This document shows, one piece after another, positions 25,766-35,731 of a stretch of DNA of 64,000 nucleotides. Where the stretch lies: the NCBI GenBank assembly GCA_030427885.1, contig JAUICM010000003.1:310001-374000 (forward strand), in the 5' to 3' direction. The DNA is from Rhodothermia bacterium. Its GTDB lineage: Bacteria > Bacteroidota > Rhodothermia > Balneolales > Balneolaceae. The notes below the pieces were generated by a model. That model was given only the letters and a program-made list of their open reading frames with translations. It was not told the DNA's origin and ran no database searches. Numbering within the stretch: the stretch's first letter is position 1; each line of letters opens with the position of its first letter. A program made the position numbers and the translations under genes.

Positions 25766-27205
25766 TTAATTAATTCTTTTTTCAAAGACTTTAACAGAAT
25801 AATTCTCTGACTCATCATCCATAACAAATAATTTTCCCTGCTCATCAAAAGCAGTTCCGGTTGGATTAAGCATGCCATTGACCTTTATCCTGGCATATAT
25901 CTTTCCGGAATAATCCATTTTAATGACCTCAAATCTCTTTGAAAGATACAAGAACCCATCATACTCAGTTATGTATACAACCCAATCTATGTTGTTTAAT
26001 CTGCTTTGAAAAACCCCGGTTTTATCAAAAAACCAGATTCCGCTCTTATCACTAACTACTATTTGTTCACCAATTACCTCGAGTCCGGATAACCCTTGTA
26101 ACTCCAGGGCGCCAACAACGGGTCCCCAACTTTTAATTAGGTTCCGGTTCTTATCAAATTTGCGAACCATATTATTAGTGATATCCGCGACATAAAGATT
26201 TCCTGATGCATCAAGATCGATCTCCCTGCTATTAAATGTATCTCTGCTCCATGCTTTTAATTGCTTTCCTGCTGCTGAAAATTCTTTTACTCCTTCCCCG
26301 CTAAAGGCCACTATTATTGAGTTATCCTTTGTTAAATGTATGCCTTTTGGGGTATAACCTTCAGCAACAATTCCTTTAGAAACCCCATTTTCGTCAAATT
26401 TTTGAACACGATAAGCCCCTCCTGACTCAGATACATAGAAATTATTCTCCTCGTCAAATGATATCCCATACGGATTGTGCAGTTGTCCTTCCTCACTACC
26501 AGGTCGTATCATCATTTTAGTCATTTGATACTCCTCATAAGGATAGGATTTGATTGCCTTGGTAAATTCGGTATATCCTACTTTTTCATTCCAGGCTCTC
26601 ATTTTATAGTAGTGATCGACAACTGGGGTGAGCCCCTCATCCTCAAATATATATTCTTCCTGAGTGGAAATTAATTCGAAATTAAGACTGTCTCCAATAG
26701 AACGATATAACTCGTAATGATCCGCGTATCTGGATCTTATCCATCCAATGTGTAATGAACTCTTTGTATCTATCTGCCGAACTTCGAAATACCAGCTTAG
26801 CTTAAATCTATACAAGCTACCTGTTGCTATCTCTGAAAACTCGCTTAATACGGAATCTGAACTTACTGCCCTGACTTTATAATAGTAGGGGACCTCTGGT
26901 TCTGACACTGTATAATCTTCGAAACCTAGTGAATCCGAACTTCCTACTTTAAGAAACTCCCCTTCCTCCGTTTCACTTCTGTGAATCTCATAGGACGTAG
27001 CGACTGAGTCCATTTCCCAGCTCAGCACAATCTTATCCAGAAAGAGATCCTCACTTGCACTAAGGTTATATGGGTTGCCCGGAACTTCTAATGGCTCCTC
27101 TGATATTGGCTCTTCCTCTTCAATAGGTTCGGGACCATTTGGAGCTTTACACTGATTAATCAATAAAATGAGTGGTAGAAAAAATACTAGATACGCTTTC
27201 TTCAT
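25766..27205 (-). CDS. Lipoprotein with two fibronectin III-like domains and NHL-type propeller
   Basis: A 479-residue lipoprotein; Cys19 in INQCKA is the likely lipidation site, followed by an acidic linker. Residues about 42-130 and 135-220 are fibronectin type III-like (LSWEMDSVATSYEIHRSE, YYYKVRAVS; ADHYELYRSIGDS, HYYKMRAWN). Residues about 225-479 are NHL-like repeats: LHNPYGISFDEENNFYVSE, YTPKGIHLTKDNSIIVA, REIDLDASGNLYVAD, PTGTAFDEQGKLFVMDD. The role is unknown; NHL propellers usually bind proteins or glycans. The gene is convergent with the T9SS gene and has no obvious partner. Confidence 0.75.
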   Translation of the reverse strand: MKKAYLVFFLPLILLINQCKAPNGPEPIEEEEPISEEPLEVPGNPYNLSASEDLFLDKIVLSWEMDSVATSYEIHRSETEEGEFLKVGSSDSLGFEDYTVSEPEVPYYYKVRAVSSDSVLSEFSEIATGSLYRFKLSWYFEVRQIDTKSSLHIGWIRSRYADHYELYRSIGDSLNFELISTQEEYIFEDEGLTPVVDHYYKMRAWNEKVGYTEFTKAIKSYPYEEYQMTKMMIRPGSEEGQLHNPYGISFDEENNFYVSESGGAYRVQKFDENGVSKGIVAEGYTPKGIHLTKDNSIIVAFSGEGVKEFSAAGKQLKAWSRDTFNSREIDLDASGNLYVADITNNMVRKFDKNRNLIKSWGPVVGALELQGLSGLEVIGEQIVVSDKSGIWFFDKTGVFQSRLNNIDWVVYITEYDGFLYLSKRFEVIKMDYSGKIYARIKVNGMLNPTGTAFDEQGKLFVMDDESENYSVKVFEKRIN

Positions 27206-27297
27206 GATCTCCTCATTTGCTATAAAACAATAGGTTGGATAGAAATATCAGCCATTATATATAAATGACTTACAAAAAAGAAATGATTACTAGCAAA

Positions 27298-28509
27298 TCA
27301 CCAGTTAAACAGCGTGCCGTCTTCTTTTCGGTTGATTGGGAGGTATGCGGGTTCATACGGGAACTTGGAAGCCATCTTTTCATCAATCTCTACTCCCAAA
27401 CCAGGATCATCTCCGGGATACATAAACCCATCTTCGAAGGTATAGCCAAAGCTGAATACTTCTTTAACGATCTCCTGATGTGGCATATGTTCCTGAATCC
27501 CAAAATTGTTGATAGCCAGGTCGAAGTGCAGGGCAGAAGCCATGGTCACCGGTGAAAGATCTGTAGCACCGTGAAAGCCTGTTCTCACATGATACAATTC
27601 AGCAAATGCTGCTACTTTTTTCATGTGTGTGATCCCGCCGCCTCTGGCAAGCGAGGTCCGGATATAATCGATCAGCATTTCGGAGATCAGGATATGGGCA
27701 TCCCAGATAGTGTTGAATACTTCCCCAACGGCAAGTGGAGTGGTGGTGTGTTGGCGTACTATCCTGAAGCCTTCCTGCAATTCAGCCGCAACGGCATCTT
27801 CGATCCAGAACAGGTGATACGGTTCCAGCTCTTTACCCAGTCTTCCGGCTTCTATCGGGGTCAGCCTGTGGTGGCAATCGTGCAGCAGGTGTGGATCATC
27901 CCCATACACATCCCGGATCTCTTTGAAGAGAGATGGAAGGAAGTTCAAATATTTTTCTGTAGACCACAGACTTTCGGTTGGAAGTCCGCGCTCGGCAGGC
28001 TCATACTCTTCTTTTCCTTTAGATACACCATAAGTTGCCGCTATTCCAGGAATCCCGCTTTGAGCGCGAACCGCTTTGTATCCCATATCAAGATGCCGGC
28101 CTACTTCATCTACCGTATGTTGCACATCCTTTCCATTGGCATGGGCATACACCATGATCTTCTCGCGGGATTTTCCACCCAACAGATTATACACAGGTGT
28201 GTTCAGCATTTTGCCTTTGATATCCCACAAAGCCATATCAACCGCAGCAATAGCCGACATCGTAACTGGTCCACGCCGCCAGTATGCTCCTTTATACAGA
28301 TACTGCCAGATATCCTCGATCTGCGATGGATCGCGTCCTATCAAACAGGGAACTACATGATCCTTGAGATAGGAAGCTACCGAGAGTTCGCGTCCATTCA
28401 ACGTGGCATCACCCAGGCCGTACACTCCTTCATCCGTCATGATCTTGAGGGTCACAAAATTTCGTCCGGGACTACAGACAATAACTTTGGCTTCGGTGAT
28501 TTTAGCCAT
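27298..28509 (-). CDS. manD: D-mannonate dehydratase of the enolase superfamily (ManD type)
   Basis: Converts D-mannonate to 2-keto-3-deoxy-D-gluconate, a step of glucuronate breakdown. The 403-residue product matches the ManD family through its whole length. Compared from memory with the structurally known Caulobacter/Novosphingobium enzymes, all key residues are present with a +1 offset: Arg148, Tyr160, metal ligands Asp211, Glu237 and Glu263, and His213 in HDCHHRL. Some family members have low activity or also use D-gluconate, but the xylan context and the nearby alpha-glucuronidase point to mannonate. No signal peptide, so cytoplasmic. Last gene of the ten-gene operon; 14 bp after the GH10 gene. 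Confidence 0.92.
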   Translation of the reverse strand: MAKITEAKVIVCSPGRNFVTLKIMTDEGVYGLGDATLNGRELSVASYLKDHVVPCLIGRDPSQIEDIWQYLYKGAYWRRGPVTMSAIAAVDMALWDIKGKMLNTPVYNLLGGKSREKIMVYAHANGKDVQHTVDEVGRHLDMGYKAVRAQSGIPGIAATYGVSKGKEEYEPAERGLPTESLWSTEKYLNFLPSLFKEIRDVYGDDPHLLHDCHHRLTPIEAGRLGKELEPYHLFWIEDAVAAELQEGFRIVRQHTTTPLAVGEVFNTIWDAHILISEMLIDYIRTSLARGGGITHMKKVAAFAELYHVRTGFHGATDLSPVTMASALHFDLAINNFGIQEHMPHQEIVKEVFSFGYTFEDGFMYPGDDPGLGVEIDEKMASKFPYEPAYLPINRKEDGTLFNW

Positions 28510-28523
28510 TTCGGTTTCGGTAG

Positions 28524-29714
28524 TTAATTTTTTAAGCGATTTTTTCCAAGCTCAATTAATGCATCAAAGGCTGGCTTTGGTTCATTGTCATAGCCGAAAA
28601 GTAACGGATAGTTCACTCTTTCAAACGGCAAATAGTTCAGCCAGGAACCTGCATCAGAAACTCCCCAGAGTGTTACTCTTTTGATTACATCTTTATGATC
28701 CATATATACACTGAACAAATCTGTATATGCCTTCGTCAATTCCTCCTGAACACTATCCGGCAGTGCTTCTGTGTACGCATTCGTATTCCAGTTGAACGAA
28801 CCATCTTCGTTCCTGAAACCAGGTAGTACGTTTATATCTAGTTCGGTGATCATCACATCGATGCCCAGCCCGGATAGATCTGTTATCATTTGATCAGTTT
28901 CTTCCATATCCGGCATGTTATTCAGGCTCAAATGACTTTGAGAACCAATCCCTGTTATTGGCACACCTGCATCAAGCATTTCCCGTACAGCTTTAATAAT
29001 ACCGGCTCTTTTTTCCGGATTTTCCATGCTGTAGTCATTGTAATATAGTTCCACATCCGGATCAGCCTCACGGGCAAATTCAAAAGCCTTTGCCAGAAAG
29101 TCATCCCCAATTATCTGTTGCCACTTTGATTCTCGTAGAGTTCCATCATCATTGAAAGCTTCATTGATCACATCCCAACCATCAATTCGGCCTTTATAGC
29201 GACCAACGATTGTATGAATATGGTCTCTCATTCTTTCAAGAAGTGCTTCTCTGGTAAGTGGTTGTCTGCGCTCATCCATAAACACCCAGTCCGGAGTCTG
29301 GCTGTGCCAGATCAGCGTATGAGCTGATATGAATTTATCATTCTGATCTGCCCAATCAACAAAACGATCAGCAGCCTCGAAATCATACACTCCGGGTTCA
29401 GGGTGAATTTCTTCCCACTTCATTACATTTTCAGGAGTAACGGCTTTGAAGTGTTTTGCACCAAGAGCAAGACCTTTTTCATCGGGAATGATCTTTCTTT
29501 CAACGAAATATCCCCTGCGATCCCAGCGAACAGTATCGGTTAAAGCCATGGGATCGCCCGACAGAATTTGTGCCTTGTTCAATGCCGTACCGATCATAAA
29601 GGCATCAGAATAAGCTTCGTACAAGGAAGGTACTTCAGGCTGCTTTTGAACCTGAGTACAGGAAATCATGAGCAATACCAATGCCACGATCTTAAATCTT
29701 ATCATTATTCTCAT
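28524..29714 (-). CDS. GH10 endo-1,4-beta-xylanase, lipoprotein
   Basis: A 396-residue GH10 enzyme with lipobox LMISC at Cys19 (an ATG three codons in could also serve). It has [10 protein letters not shown], acid/base Glu185 (VINEAFND) and nucleophile Glu291 (ITELDIN). An insertion before the barrel's first conserved block ([18 protein letters not shown], about residues 62-79) sets it apart from the neighbouring GH10 at 33573. It is a surface or periplasmic xylanase cutting oligosaccharides to a size for uptake. In the operon it sits 27 bp after the symporter gene. Confidence 0.93.
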   Translation of the reverse strand: MRIMIRFKIVALVLLMISCTQVQKQPEVPSLYEAYSDAFMIGTALNKAQILSGDPMALTDTVRWDRRGYFVERKIIPDEKGLALGAKHFKAVTPENVMKWEEIHPEPGVYDFEAADRFVDWADQNDKFISAHTLIWHSQTPDWVFMDERRQPLTREALLERMRDHIHTIVGRYKGRIDGWDVINEAFNDDGTLRESKWQQIIGDDFLAKAFEFAREADPDVELYYNDYSMENPEKRAGIIKAVREMLDAGVPITGIGSQSHLSLNNMPDMEETDQMITDLSGLGIDVMITELDINVLPGFRNEDGSFNWNTNAYTEALPDSVQEELTKAYTDLFSVYMDHKDVIKRVTLWGVSDAGSWLNYLPFERVNYPLLFGYDNEPKPAFDALIELGKNRLKN

Positions 29715-29741
29715 GAGATCACCCTATGATATTCTTTTCAA

Positions 29742-31151
29742 TTAGTTTTCAGGAGCTTCTGAAGCTGCTTCTCGTGCTGTCAGGTCTTCCTCGATTTGAA
29801 CCATCATTTTATCATTTAATGGATAGAACAACATCAGAGCACCCCCAACGATACCAAATACCGCAGGAAATACACTCATCAATAATCTGATTCCCTGAAG
29901 AGATTCGGCTGATTGTATTGCGTTCGCTTCAAATCCATACCCCTGAAGAACCCAGCCTACGATTGAACCACCGACTGTGAGACCCATTTTCAAAGCAAAA
30001 AGTGATGCCGCCATGATCAATGCCGTTGCACGACGTCCGAACTTCCATTCCCCATAATCGGCTGTATCCGTGTAGATCGCCCATTGAGTTACTGAAACTG
30101 ACCCGAAAAAGAAGGAAACCAATGCATTCAAAACGTACATCAGGATCACGTTATCCGGTGCCAGGAAATAAAATGATAGTGAACAAAGTGCACTTATAAT
30201 TAAGAAACGGGAGTAGATCACGCTCTTTGAAAAGAATTTGGCAAAGGTATTAGTAAGCAATGCTCCGACAAATGTAGCTACCGTACCAGTAGTTATAAAT
30301 GAAGAAGCAAACAATGCATAGCCCAGGTCAATATGCATTCCAAGGAAATTAAGCTCCTGATCACCTACAAAATATCGGAAGTAATAAGTGGTTGATGAAC
30401 CCCTCATCACGATATAAGTAAGCTGGAAGAAGGTCGCCAGCCCGATCAAGACCCATGCTTTATTTTTCAGAAGATCTTTGAGGTCGTCTTTGATCTTGTT
30501 TCGTTTTTCTTTTGTCGGAAGCACCCGTTCTTTTGTAAGTGAGAAAGTTCCGAAAAGTAATGCCGCCGCAAATACACCATACAGCGCCATCACCATTTTC
30601 CAACCATAAGCTTCGTTACCACTACCAAAATATTGTACTAATCCAAGAGTAACGGCACCAACTACAAACTGACCAATAAAAGCAGCTGCAAAACGGTATT
30701 GAGAAACTGAGTTTCTTTCTGCTGAATTTGGACTGATAACTCCCATCAATGCAGCATAAGGCACATTAACCGCAGTGTACATCATCATTAACAGAATGTA
30801 TGTGACATAAGCATAAATCAATTTCCCTGTTTCACTCAAGTCTGGAGTGCTGAATGCAAAAAAGCCGGCAATAGCAATCGGGATGGCAAAACCAGCTATA
30901 TATGGCCGGAATTTACCCCATTTGGTTTGAGTCCGATCGGCGACCACACCCATGATAGGATCGTTAGCCGCATCCCAGAATCGGGAGAATAACATCATAG
31001 TACCCATTGCTGCAGGAGCCAGACCGAATACATCGGTATAAAATATGGGCATGAAAATTACAAAGGTCTGGAAGTACAGGTTTGAAGCCATATCCCCCAA
31101 ACTGTAACCGACTTTTTCTTTTACCGACAGCCTTTGTCTTATTGTACTCAT
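29742..31151 (-). CDS. GPH-family cation symporter for xylosides (XynB/YicJ type)
   Basis: A 469-residue membrane protein with about 12 hydrophobic segments. The start (KEKVGYSLGDMASNLYFQTF) and the FSRFWDAANDPIMGVVADRT block are hallmarks of the glycoside-pentoside-hexuronide:cation symporter family of MFS. It probably carries xylo-oligosaccharides or xylosides across the inner membrane with a proton or sodium ion. The adjacent GH3 and GH43 enzymes have no export signals, which fits uptake of short chains for cytoplasmic cleavage. Located 39 bp behind the GH3 gene. Confidence 0.9.
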   Translation of the reverse strand: MSTIRQRLSVKEKVGYSLGDMASNLYFQTFVIFMPIFYTDVFGLAPAAMGTMMLFSRFWDAANDPIMGVVADRTQTKWGKFRPYIAGFAIPIAIAGFFAFSTPDLSETGKLIYAYVTYILLMMMYTAVNVPYAALMGVISPNSAERNSVSQYRFAAAFIGQFVVGAVTLGLVQYFGSGNEAYGWKMVMALYGVFAAALLFGTFSLTKERVLPTKEKRNKIKDDLKDLLKNKAWVLIGLATFFQLTYIVMRGSSTTYYFRYFVGDQELNFLGMHIDLGYALFASSFITTGTVATFVGALLTNTFAKFFSKSVIYSRFLIISALCSLSFYFLAPDNVILMYVLNALVSFFFGSVSVTQWAIYTDTADYGEWKFGRRATALIMAASLFALKMGLTVGGSIVGWVLQGYGFEANAIQSAESLQGIRLLMSVFPAVFGIVGGALMLFYPLNDKMMVQIEEDLTAREAASEAPEN

Positions 31152-31190
31152 ACTGGTGTTATTAAATGTGATGGTTAAGTACCCTGAGTG

Positions 31191-33554
31191 TTACTCGGCT
31201 ACTGTTAAAATTACTTTTGTCAGGTCCTCATCTCTCGATGAATTTCCAATCATGATCTCGAATTCGCCCGGCTCTACAACATAATTCATTCTTACATCGA
31301 AAAAGGCCAGCGATTTTTTGTTGATATCCAGACTTACTTTTTTTGTGTCGCCCGGTTCAAGCCATATCTTTTTAAATCCTTTCAATTCTTTAACCGGTCG
31401 GGTTACGGAACTGAATATATCCCGAATATACATTTGTACTACTTCATGCCCCGCTTTATCTCCGGTATTAGTAACATCAACAGTTACAAGAGTTTTCCCG
31501 TCAACCGGAATCATACTCTTTTCAAGCTTTACATTTTCGAGTTTGAATGTGGTATAGCTCAGCCCAAAACCAAATGGATACAATGCTGAAACTTCGTCAT
31601 TCAGATAACCACGGCGGGCTGATGGCTTATAATTATAATACACCGGCAAATGCCCAACCGAACGAGGTATCGAAATTGGTAATTTACCACCCGGATTCAC
31701 ATCTCCAAACAGAACATCAGCTGCGGCTGCTCCGGCTTCCTGTCCGCCATACCAGCATTCAAGAACAGAGCTGGCTTTTTCTGCAATATTATTGATCGAC
31801 AGTGGACGGCCATTATAAATAAGTGCCACTAATGGTTTTCCCGTCGCAGCCATCGCATCTACAAGTTCATCCTGCAGTCCAAACAGGTTCAGGTCGGTGC
31901 GGTCACCCATGTGATTATTTGCCCATGCTTCTCGTGCAGTCTGGTCATTTCCGCCTACTGCAAGAATAATTACATCCGCATCCTTAGCTAACTCAACAGC
32001 CTCCGCTATCATTTTATGATCATTTTCCGGGCTGTTCTTAACAACAGCATCTTCCTCCCAGCGGCCGCCGACAGTGATCTTACATCCCTCACTGTAAACC
32101 ACGTCGGCCTTGTCCCCAACTTTCGATTTGATACCGTCAAGAACGGTTACATTATAGTTAGGTAAGCCGCTGTATCCCCCAATTAAACTGCAATTGGCAT
32201 TTGGGCCAATCACTGCGATCTTCCGGATCTTATTGAGATCAAGAGGAAGAAGGTCATCTTCATTTTTAAGCATTGTGATGGTTTCCTGAGCAGCCTGCAA
32301 AGCGATCTCTCTGTTCTTCTCTGAACCGGAGATCTCTTCTGCTTCATCAGGATTCATATACGGATCTTCAAATAGACCCATTTTAAATTTCCAGTATAGC
32401 AGGGGTGATACAAGATCATCGATCATTTCTTCTTTGATCCTGCCTTCCCGTACCAATTCGGTCACATTCAAATAGCAATCAGGCTCTGGAAGTTCAATAT
32501 TCACTCCTGCCTTTACTGCCAGTTCAGCGGCTTTTTTTCTGTCCTCCGCTATAAAGTGACCATGGGTCTCTGGTCGTTTATTGAGCTCCCAAATTGCATA
32601 ATAATCGGAAACCACAAATCCTTCGAAGTTCCATTCACCTCTGAGCACATCTCTTAGAAGCCATTCATTGGCATGTGACGGAATTCCATCTATTTCATTA
32701 TAAGAGGCCATCAAACTGATTGCGCCACCTTCCTGAATAGCTTCTTTGAACGGCGTTAGAAAAGTCTCCCTGAGAACTCTCTCTGAAATATTTACCGGAG
32801 CACAGTTCATGCCTGATTCCGGCTGGCCGTGAGCCGCAAAATGCTTCAGCGTTGCCACAACATGCTTTTTATTGTCGAAACTGGCATCGCCCTGAAACCC
32901 TTTGATCGCAGCAACTCCAAGTTGAGACACCAGATAAGGGTCTTCCCCGAATGTTTCCTCCACACGGCCCCAGCGTGGATCACGTGCCACATCAACTACC
33001 GGAGTCAATGCCTGGTGACCGCCTCTGGCCCTGGTTTCTTCTGCGGTCATCGCATAGAGTTTCTCAACGAGCTCAGGATTGAATGTTCCTCCCAAACCTA
33101 TTGGCTGAGGGAAACTGGTTGCATGTTTTGAAGCCAGTCCATGCAGACATTCTTCGTGAAAAAACACCGGTATGCCCAGTCTCGAGTTCTCAATAAAAAA
33201 CTTTTGAATGGCGTTGGTCAGTTCTACTGTTTGGCGGGCATCAAAACCTGCCTCATGGCCGGCCTGAGGATCTTTGCCAGCATCACTCGGACGGCCAACC
33301 TGACCGATCCCGTTCCCATGAGCAAAGGATTTACTAGCTTTTTGAAAATCGAAATTTCCGTTTGAATCTGTAAGAGCTTCTCTTTTATCATTCCAGATGC
33401 CCATCATTTGGGCTACTTTCTCTTCCAGAGTCATCCGGGACAACAGATCGTTTACGCGGTCTTCTACAGAGTAATCCGGGTCTTTATAGATGGCTGTATC
33501 TAAATCACTTTCCTCAGCCTGAGTGGTTGATATGTTGTCCGTATATGTTGCCAT
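31191..33554 (-). CDS. GH3 beta-glycosidase (probable beta-xylosidase), cytoplasmic
   Basis: A 787-residue three-domain GH3 enzyme: TIM barrel (about 30-385), alpha/beta sandwich (about 400-630) and fibronectin III-like C-terminus (about 690-785). The catalytic nucleophile is Asp317 in VVSDYYAIWEL. The substrate loop region has KHFAAHGQPESGMN. No signal peptide is present, which is less usual, since many Bacteroidota GH3 enzymes are periplasmic. It is likely to take xylose units from the non-reducing end of imported oligosaccharides; beta-glucosidase activity is possible. Lies between the GH10 gene (18 bp upstream) and the symporter gene. Confidence 0.9.
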   Translation of the reverse strand: MATYTDNISTTQAEESDLDTAIYKDPDYSVEDRVNDLLSRMTLEEKVAQMMGIWNDKREALTDSNGNFDFQKASKSFAHGNGIGQVGRPSDAGKDPQAGHEAGFDARQTVELTNAIQKFFIENSRLGIPVFFHEECLHGLASKHATSFPQPIGLGGTFNPELVEKLYAMTAEETRARGGHQALTPVVDVARDPRWGRVEETFGEDPYLVSQLGVAAIKGFQGDASFDNKKHVVATLKHFAAHGQPESGMNCAPVNISERVLRETFLTPFKEAIQEGGAISLMASYNEIDGIPSHANEWLLRDVLRGEWNFEGFVVSDYYAIWELNKRPETHGHFIAEDRKKAAELAVKAGVNIELPEPDCYLNVTELVREGRIKEEMIDDLVSPLLYWKFKMGLFEDPYMNPDEAEEISGSEKNREIALQAAQETITMLKNEDDLLPLDLNKIRKIAVIGPNANCSLIGGYSGLPNYNVTVLDGIKSKVGDKADVVYSEGCKITVGGRWEEDAVVKNSPENDHKMIAEAVELAKDADVIILAVGGNDQTAREAWANNHMGDRTDLNLFGLQDELVDAMAATGKPLVALIYNGRPLSINNIAEKASSVLECWYGGQEAGAAAADVLFGDVNPGGKLPISIPRSVGHLPVYYNYKPSARRGYLNDEVSALYPFGFGLSYTTFKLENVKLEKSMIPVDGKTLVTVDVTNTGDKAGHEVVQMYIRDIFSSVTRPVKELKGFKKIWLEPGDTKKVSLDINKKSLAFFDVRMNYVVEPGEFEIMIGNSSRDEDLTKVILTVAE

Positions 33555-33572
33555 CAGGCTTTAATACTTTCC

Positions 33573-34697
33573 CTACTTTGATCTAACCAGATCAATAATG
33601 GCATCAACAGCCGGTTTTGGTTGCCCTTGTCTGTCAAAAAGAAGCGGATAGTTCGTTCTTCCCGGCATGGGCCATCCATTTTTCCATGAATTTCCATCGG
33701 TAACACCCCAGGTTGTTACCCGGTTAACGGCATCTGAATGCTTAAGGAAGATTTCAAAAAACATTTTAAACTGAGCAGTTTGTGCTGCTGATACAGAATC
33801 AGGCAGGCCATTTTTGTATGGGTTTAATTCTTCTCTGAGTTCTTCTCTGCGACTTACATCAGCTCCCTGATAACCAAATGCTGAAGGCAACACATCCATA
33901 TCTAATTCTGTAATTGCTACTTTACCCAGTTTCTTGAATTTAAGAATACTTGCTTCCAGTTCATCTGCTGTAGGGAAGTCCAACGCATAATGCCCCTGCA
34001 TTCCAATACCTGTTACCTTTATTCCCTGATCCTGAATCGATTTTACCAATCGAACAGCGCCATCTGCTTTATCGGGATTATTTAAGGAGTAATCATTGTA
34101 GTAGAACTCTGCATCAGGGTCAGCTTCATTTGCAAACTGGAATGCTTTTGCAACAAAGTCTTCGCCAATAATCTGGTACCACAGTGAATTTCTCATGGTA
34201 CCGTCCTCGTTCAGAGCTTCATTTACAACATCCCAGGCATCAACTCTGCCCTTATATCTGGTGACGATTGTATGAATGTGATTCTCCATTCTTTCAAGCA
34301 ACTCATCACGGGAAAGCATACTTCCGTCTTCATGGAAGAATACCCATCTTGGGGTTTGACTATGCCAAACCAAGGTATGCCCTAGAATGTACATGTCATT
34401 CTTTTCTCCGAACTCTACAAACTGATCTGCACGATCAAAAAAGAAACTATCCGGTTGTGGATGCAGGTACATCCATTTCATATCATTCTCAGCTGTTATG
34501 GCATTAAACTGACTTTCTATAATCGGTAGGGCTAAAGTATCCCGCTCAGTGTATTGCCAGGTATTGAGTGCAGTACCTATATAGAATTCATCCTTAAATG
34601 CTTCTTTAAGTGACAACGGTTCGTCTGTGTTTTTCTGGCAGGCAGCAGCTACTATAACCAGGGCTGCAACCACAGCAAAGTTCTTTAAATTTTTCAT
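33573..34697 (-). CDS. GH10 endo-1,4-beta-xylanase, lipoprotein
   Basis: 374 residues from the ATG at 34697; this ATG overlaps the TGA of the GH43 gene as TGATG, favouring it over the TTG one codon upstream. The N-terminus is a lipoprotein signal (VAAAC, Cys21). GH10 motifs: HTLVWHSQTP, acid/base Glu160 (VVNEALNED) and nucleophile Glu264 (ITELDMDV). Length and motifs are typical. It closely resembles the 5322 enzyme in layout (both read WKNGWP or WKNGYP with PGRTNYPL at the end), suggesting duplication. Confidence 0.93.
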   Translation of the reverse strand: MKNLKNFAVVAALVIVAAACQKNTDEPLSLKEAFKDEFYIGTALNTWQYTERDTLALPIIESQFNAITAENDMKWMYLHPQPDSFFFDRADQFVEFGEKNDMYILGHTLVWHSQTPRWVFFHEDGSMLSRDELLERMENHIHTIVTRYKGRVDAWDVVNEALNEDGTMRNSLWYQIIGEDFVAKAFQFANEADPDAEFYYNDYSLNNPDKADGAVRLVKSIQDQGIKVTGIGMQGHYALDFPTADELEASILKFKKLGKVAITELDMDVLPSAFGYQGADVSRREELREELNPYKNGLPDSVSAAQTAQFKMFFEIFLKHSDAVNRVTTWGVTDGNSWKNGWPMPGRTNYPLLFDRQGQPKPAVDAIIDLVRSK

Positions 34698-35698
34698 CAA
34701 TCTTTTCCTCCTTCAACCGAGACACGATCGAGCTCGTGCACACCGGATATTGTTTTAATACTTCCGTTATTATTGTATTCCAATTCCACCACTTTCATGC
34801 TTCTCAGCCAGGTTTTTCCATTGGAAGGCACACAATCATGATAAAAGAGATACCACTTCCCTTTAAATTCAACTATGCTATGATGCGTAGTCCAACCCAC
34901 CACCGGGGTTAGTACCACTCCCTGATACACAAAGGGACCATATGGATTATCTCCCACAGCATAGCAAATCATGTGTGTATCGCCGGTAGAATAGGAGAAG
35001 TAATATTTTCCGTTGTATTTGTGCATCCAGGACGCTTCGAAAAACCTTCTTTCTGTATCTCCCTGAGTTATCGGTTCTCCATTTTCATCAACTATCAGCA
35101 GATCCCTTGGTTCTTCTGCAAATTCGAGCATTCCATCAGCTATCTTCACAACTTTTGGACATAAAGCTGGCTCATTATCATCCGGAAAGTTTTCGCGGCC
35201 AAGATGTTTGTTATTTCGATAGTGTTGCAGCTGTCCACCCCATATCCCACCGAAATACATGAAGTATTCGCCATCATCTTCAAATACACATGGATCTATG
35301 CTGTAACTTCCTTCTATCGGATTTGGTTGAGGTATAAAAGGACCTTCAGGTTTATCACTTATGGCTACCCCAATGCGAAAAATGTCGTTTTCATCCTTCA
35401 GAGAGAAATAGAGATAATACTTTCCATCTTTGTGTGCTACATCTGAATCCCATAATTGTCTACCTGCCCAGGGAATATCATCTACTTCAAGAATCTTCCC
35501 GTGGTCGATTACTTCCCCATTAATATCATCCATTGAAAATGCATGGTAATCCTTCATGTTGAAGTGATCGCCATTATCATTTTCAGGTACTCCACTTTCC
35601 CAATCATGAGATGGATAGATAAATAGTTTTCCATCAAATACATGAGCAGAAGGATCTGCCATGTAATCGTCTGGAAATAAATATCTTGGCTCTTTCAT
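34697..35698 (-). CDS. GH43 enzyme, cytoplasmic (beta-xylosidase / arabinofuranosidase)
   Basis: A 333-residue single-domain GH43 propeller with no signal peptide. Likely catalytic residues: Asp15 (MADPSAH), Asp135 (SIDPCVFED) and Glu221 (FFEASWMHKYN). This short exo-acting type usually removes xylose or arabinose from small oligosaccharides inside the cell, consistent with the symporter next door. It is 33 bp after the GH67 gene, and its stop codon overlaps the start of the GH10 gene, implying translational coupling. Confidence 0.9.
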   Translation of the reverse strand: MKEPRYLFPDDYMADPSAHVFDGKLFIYPSHDWESGVPENDNGDHFNMKDYHAFSMDDINGEVIDHGKILEVDDIPWAGRQLWDSDVAHKDGKYYLYFSLKDENDIFRIGVAISDKPEGPFIPQPNPIEGSYSIDPCVFEDDGEYFMYFGGIWGGQLQHYRNNKHLGRENFPDDNEPALCPKVVKIADGMLEFAEEPRDLLIVDENGEPITQGDTERRFFEASWMHKYNGKYYFSYSTGDTHMICYAVGDNPYGPFVYQGVVLTPVVGWTTHHSIVEFKGKWYLFYHDCVPSNGKTWLRSMKVVELEYNNNGSIKTISGVHELDRVSVEGGKD

Positions 35699-35731
35699 AA
35701 TTATATTTTTTAATGCTTAAACTGTTTTATT

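Noticed and set aside
27571-28527. 318-aa plus-strand open frame opposite the mannonate dehydratase gene
   Set aside because: It is an antisense shadow: the minus-strand ManD has all catalytic residues and operon context, while the plus frame has no recognisable domain and Cys/His/Phe-rich composition.
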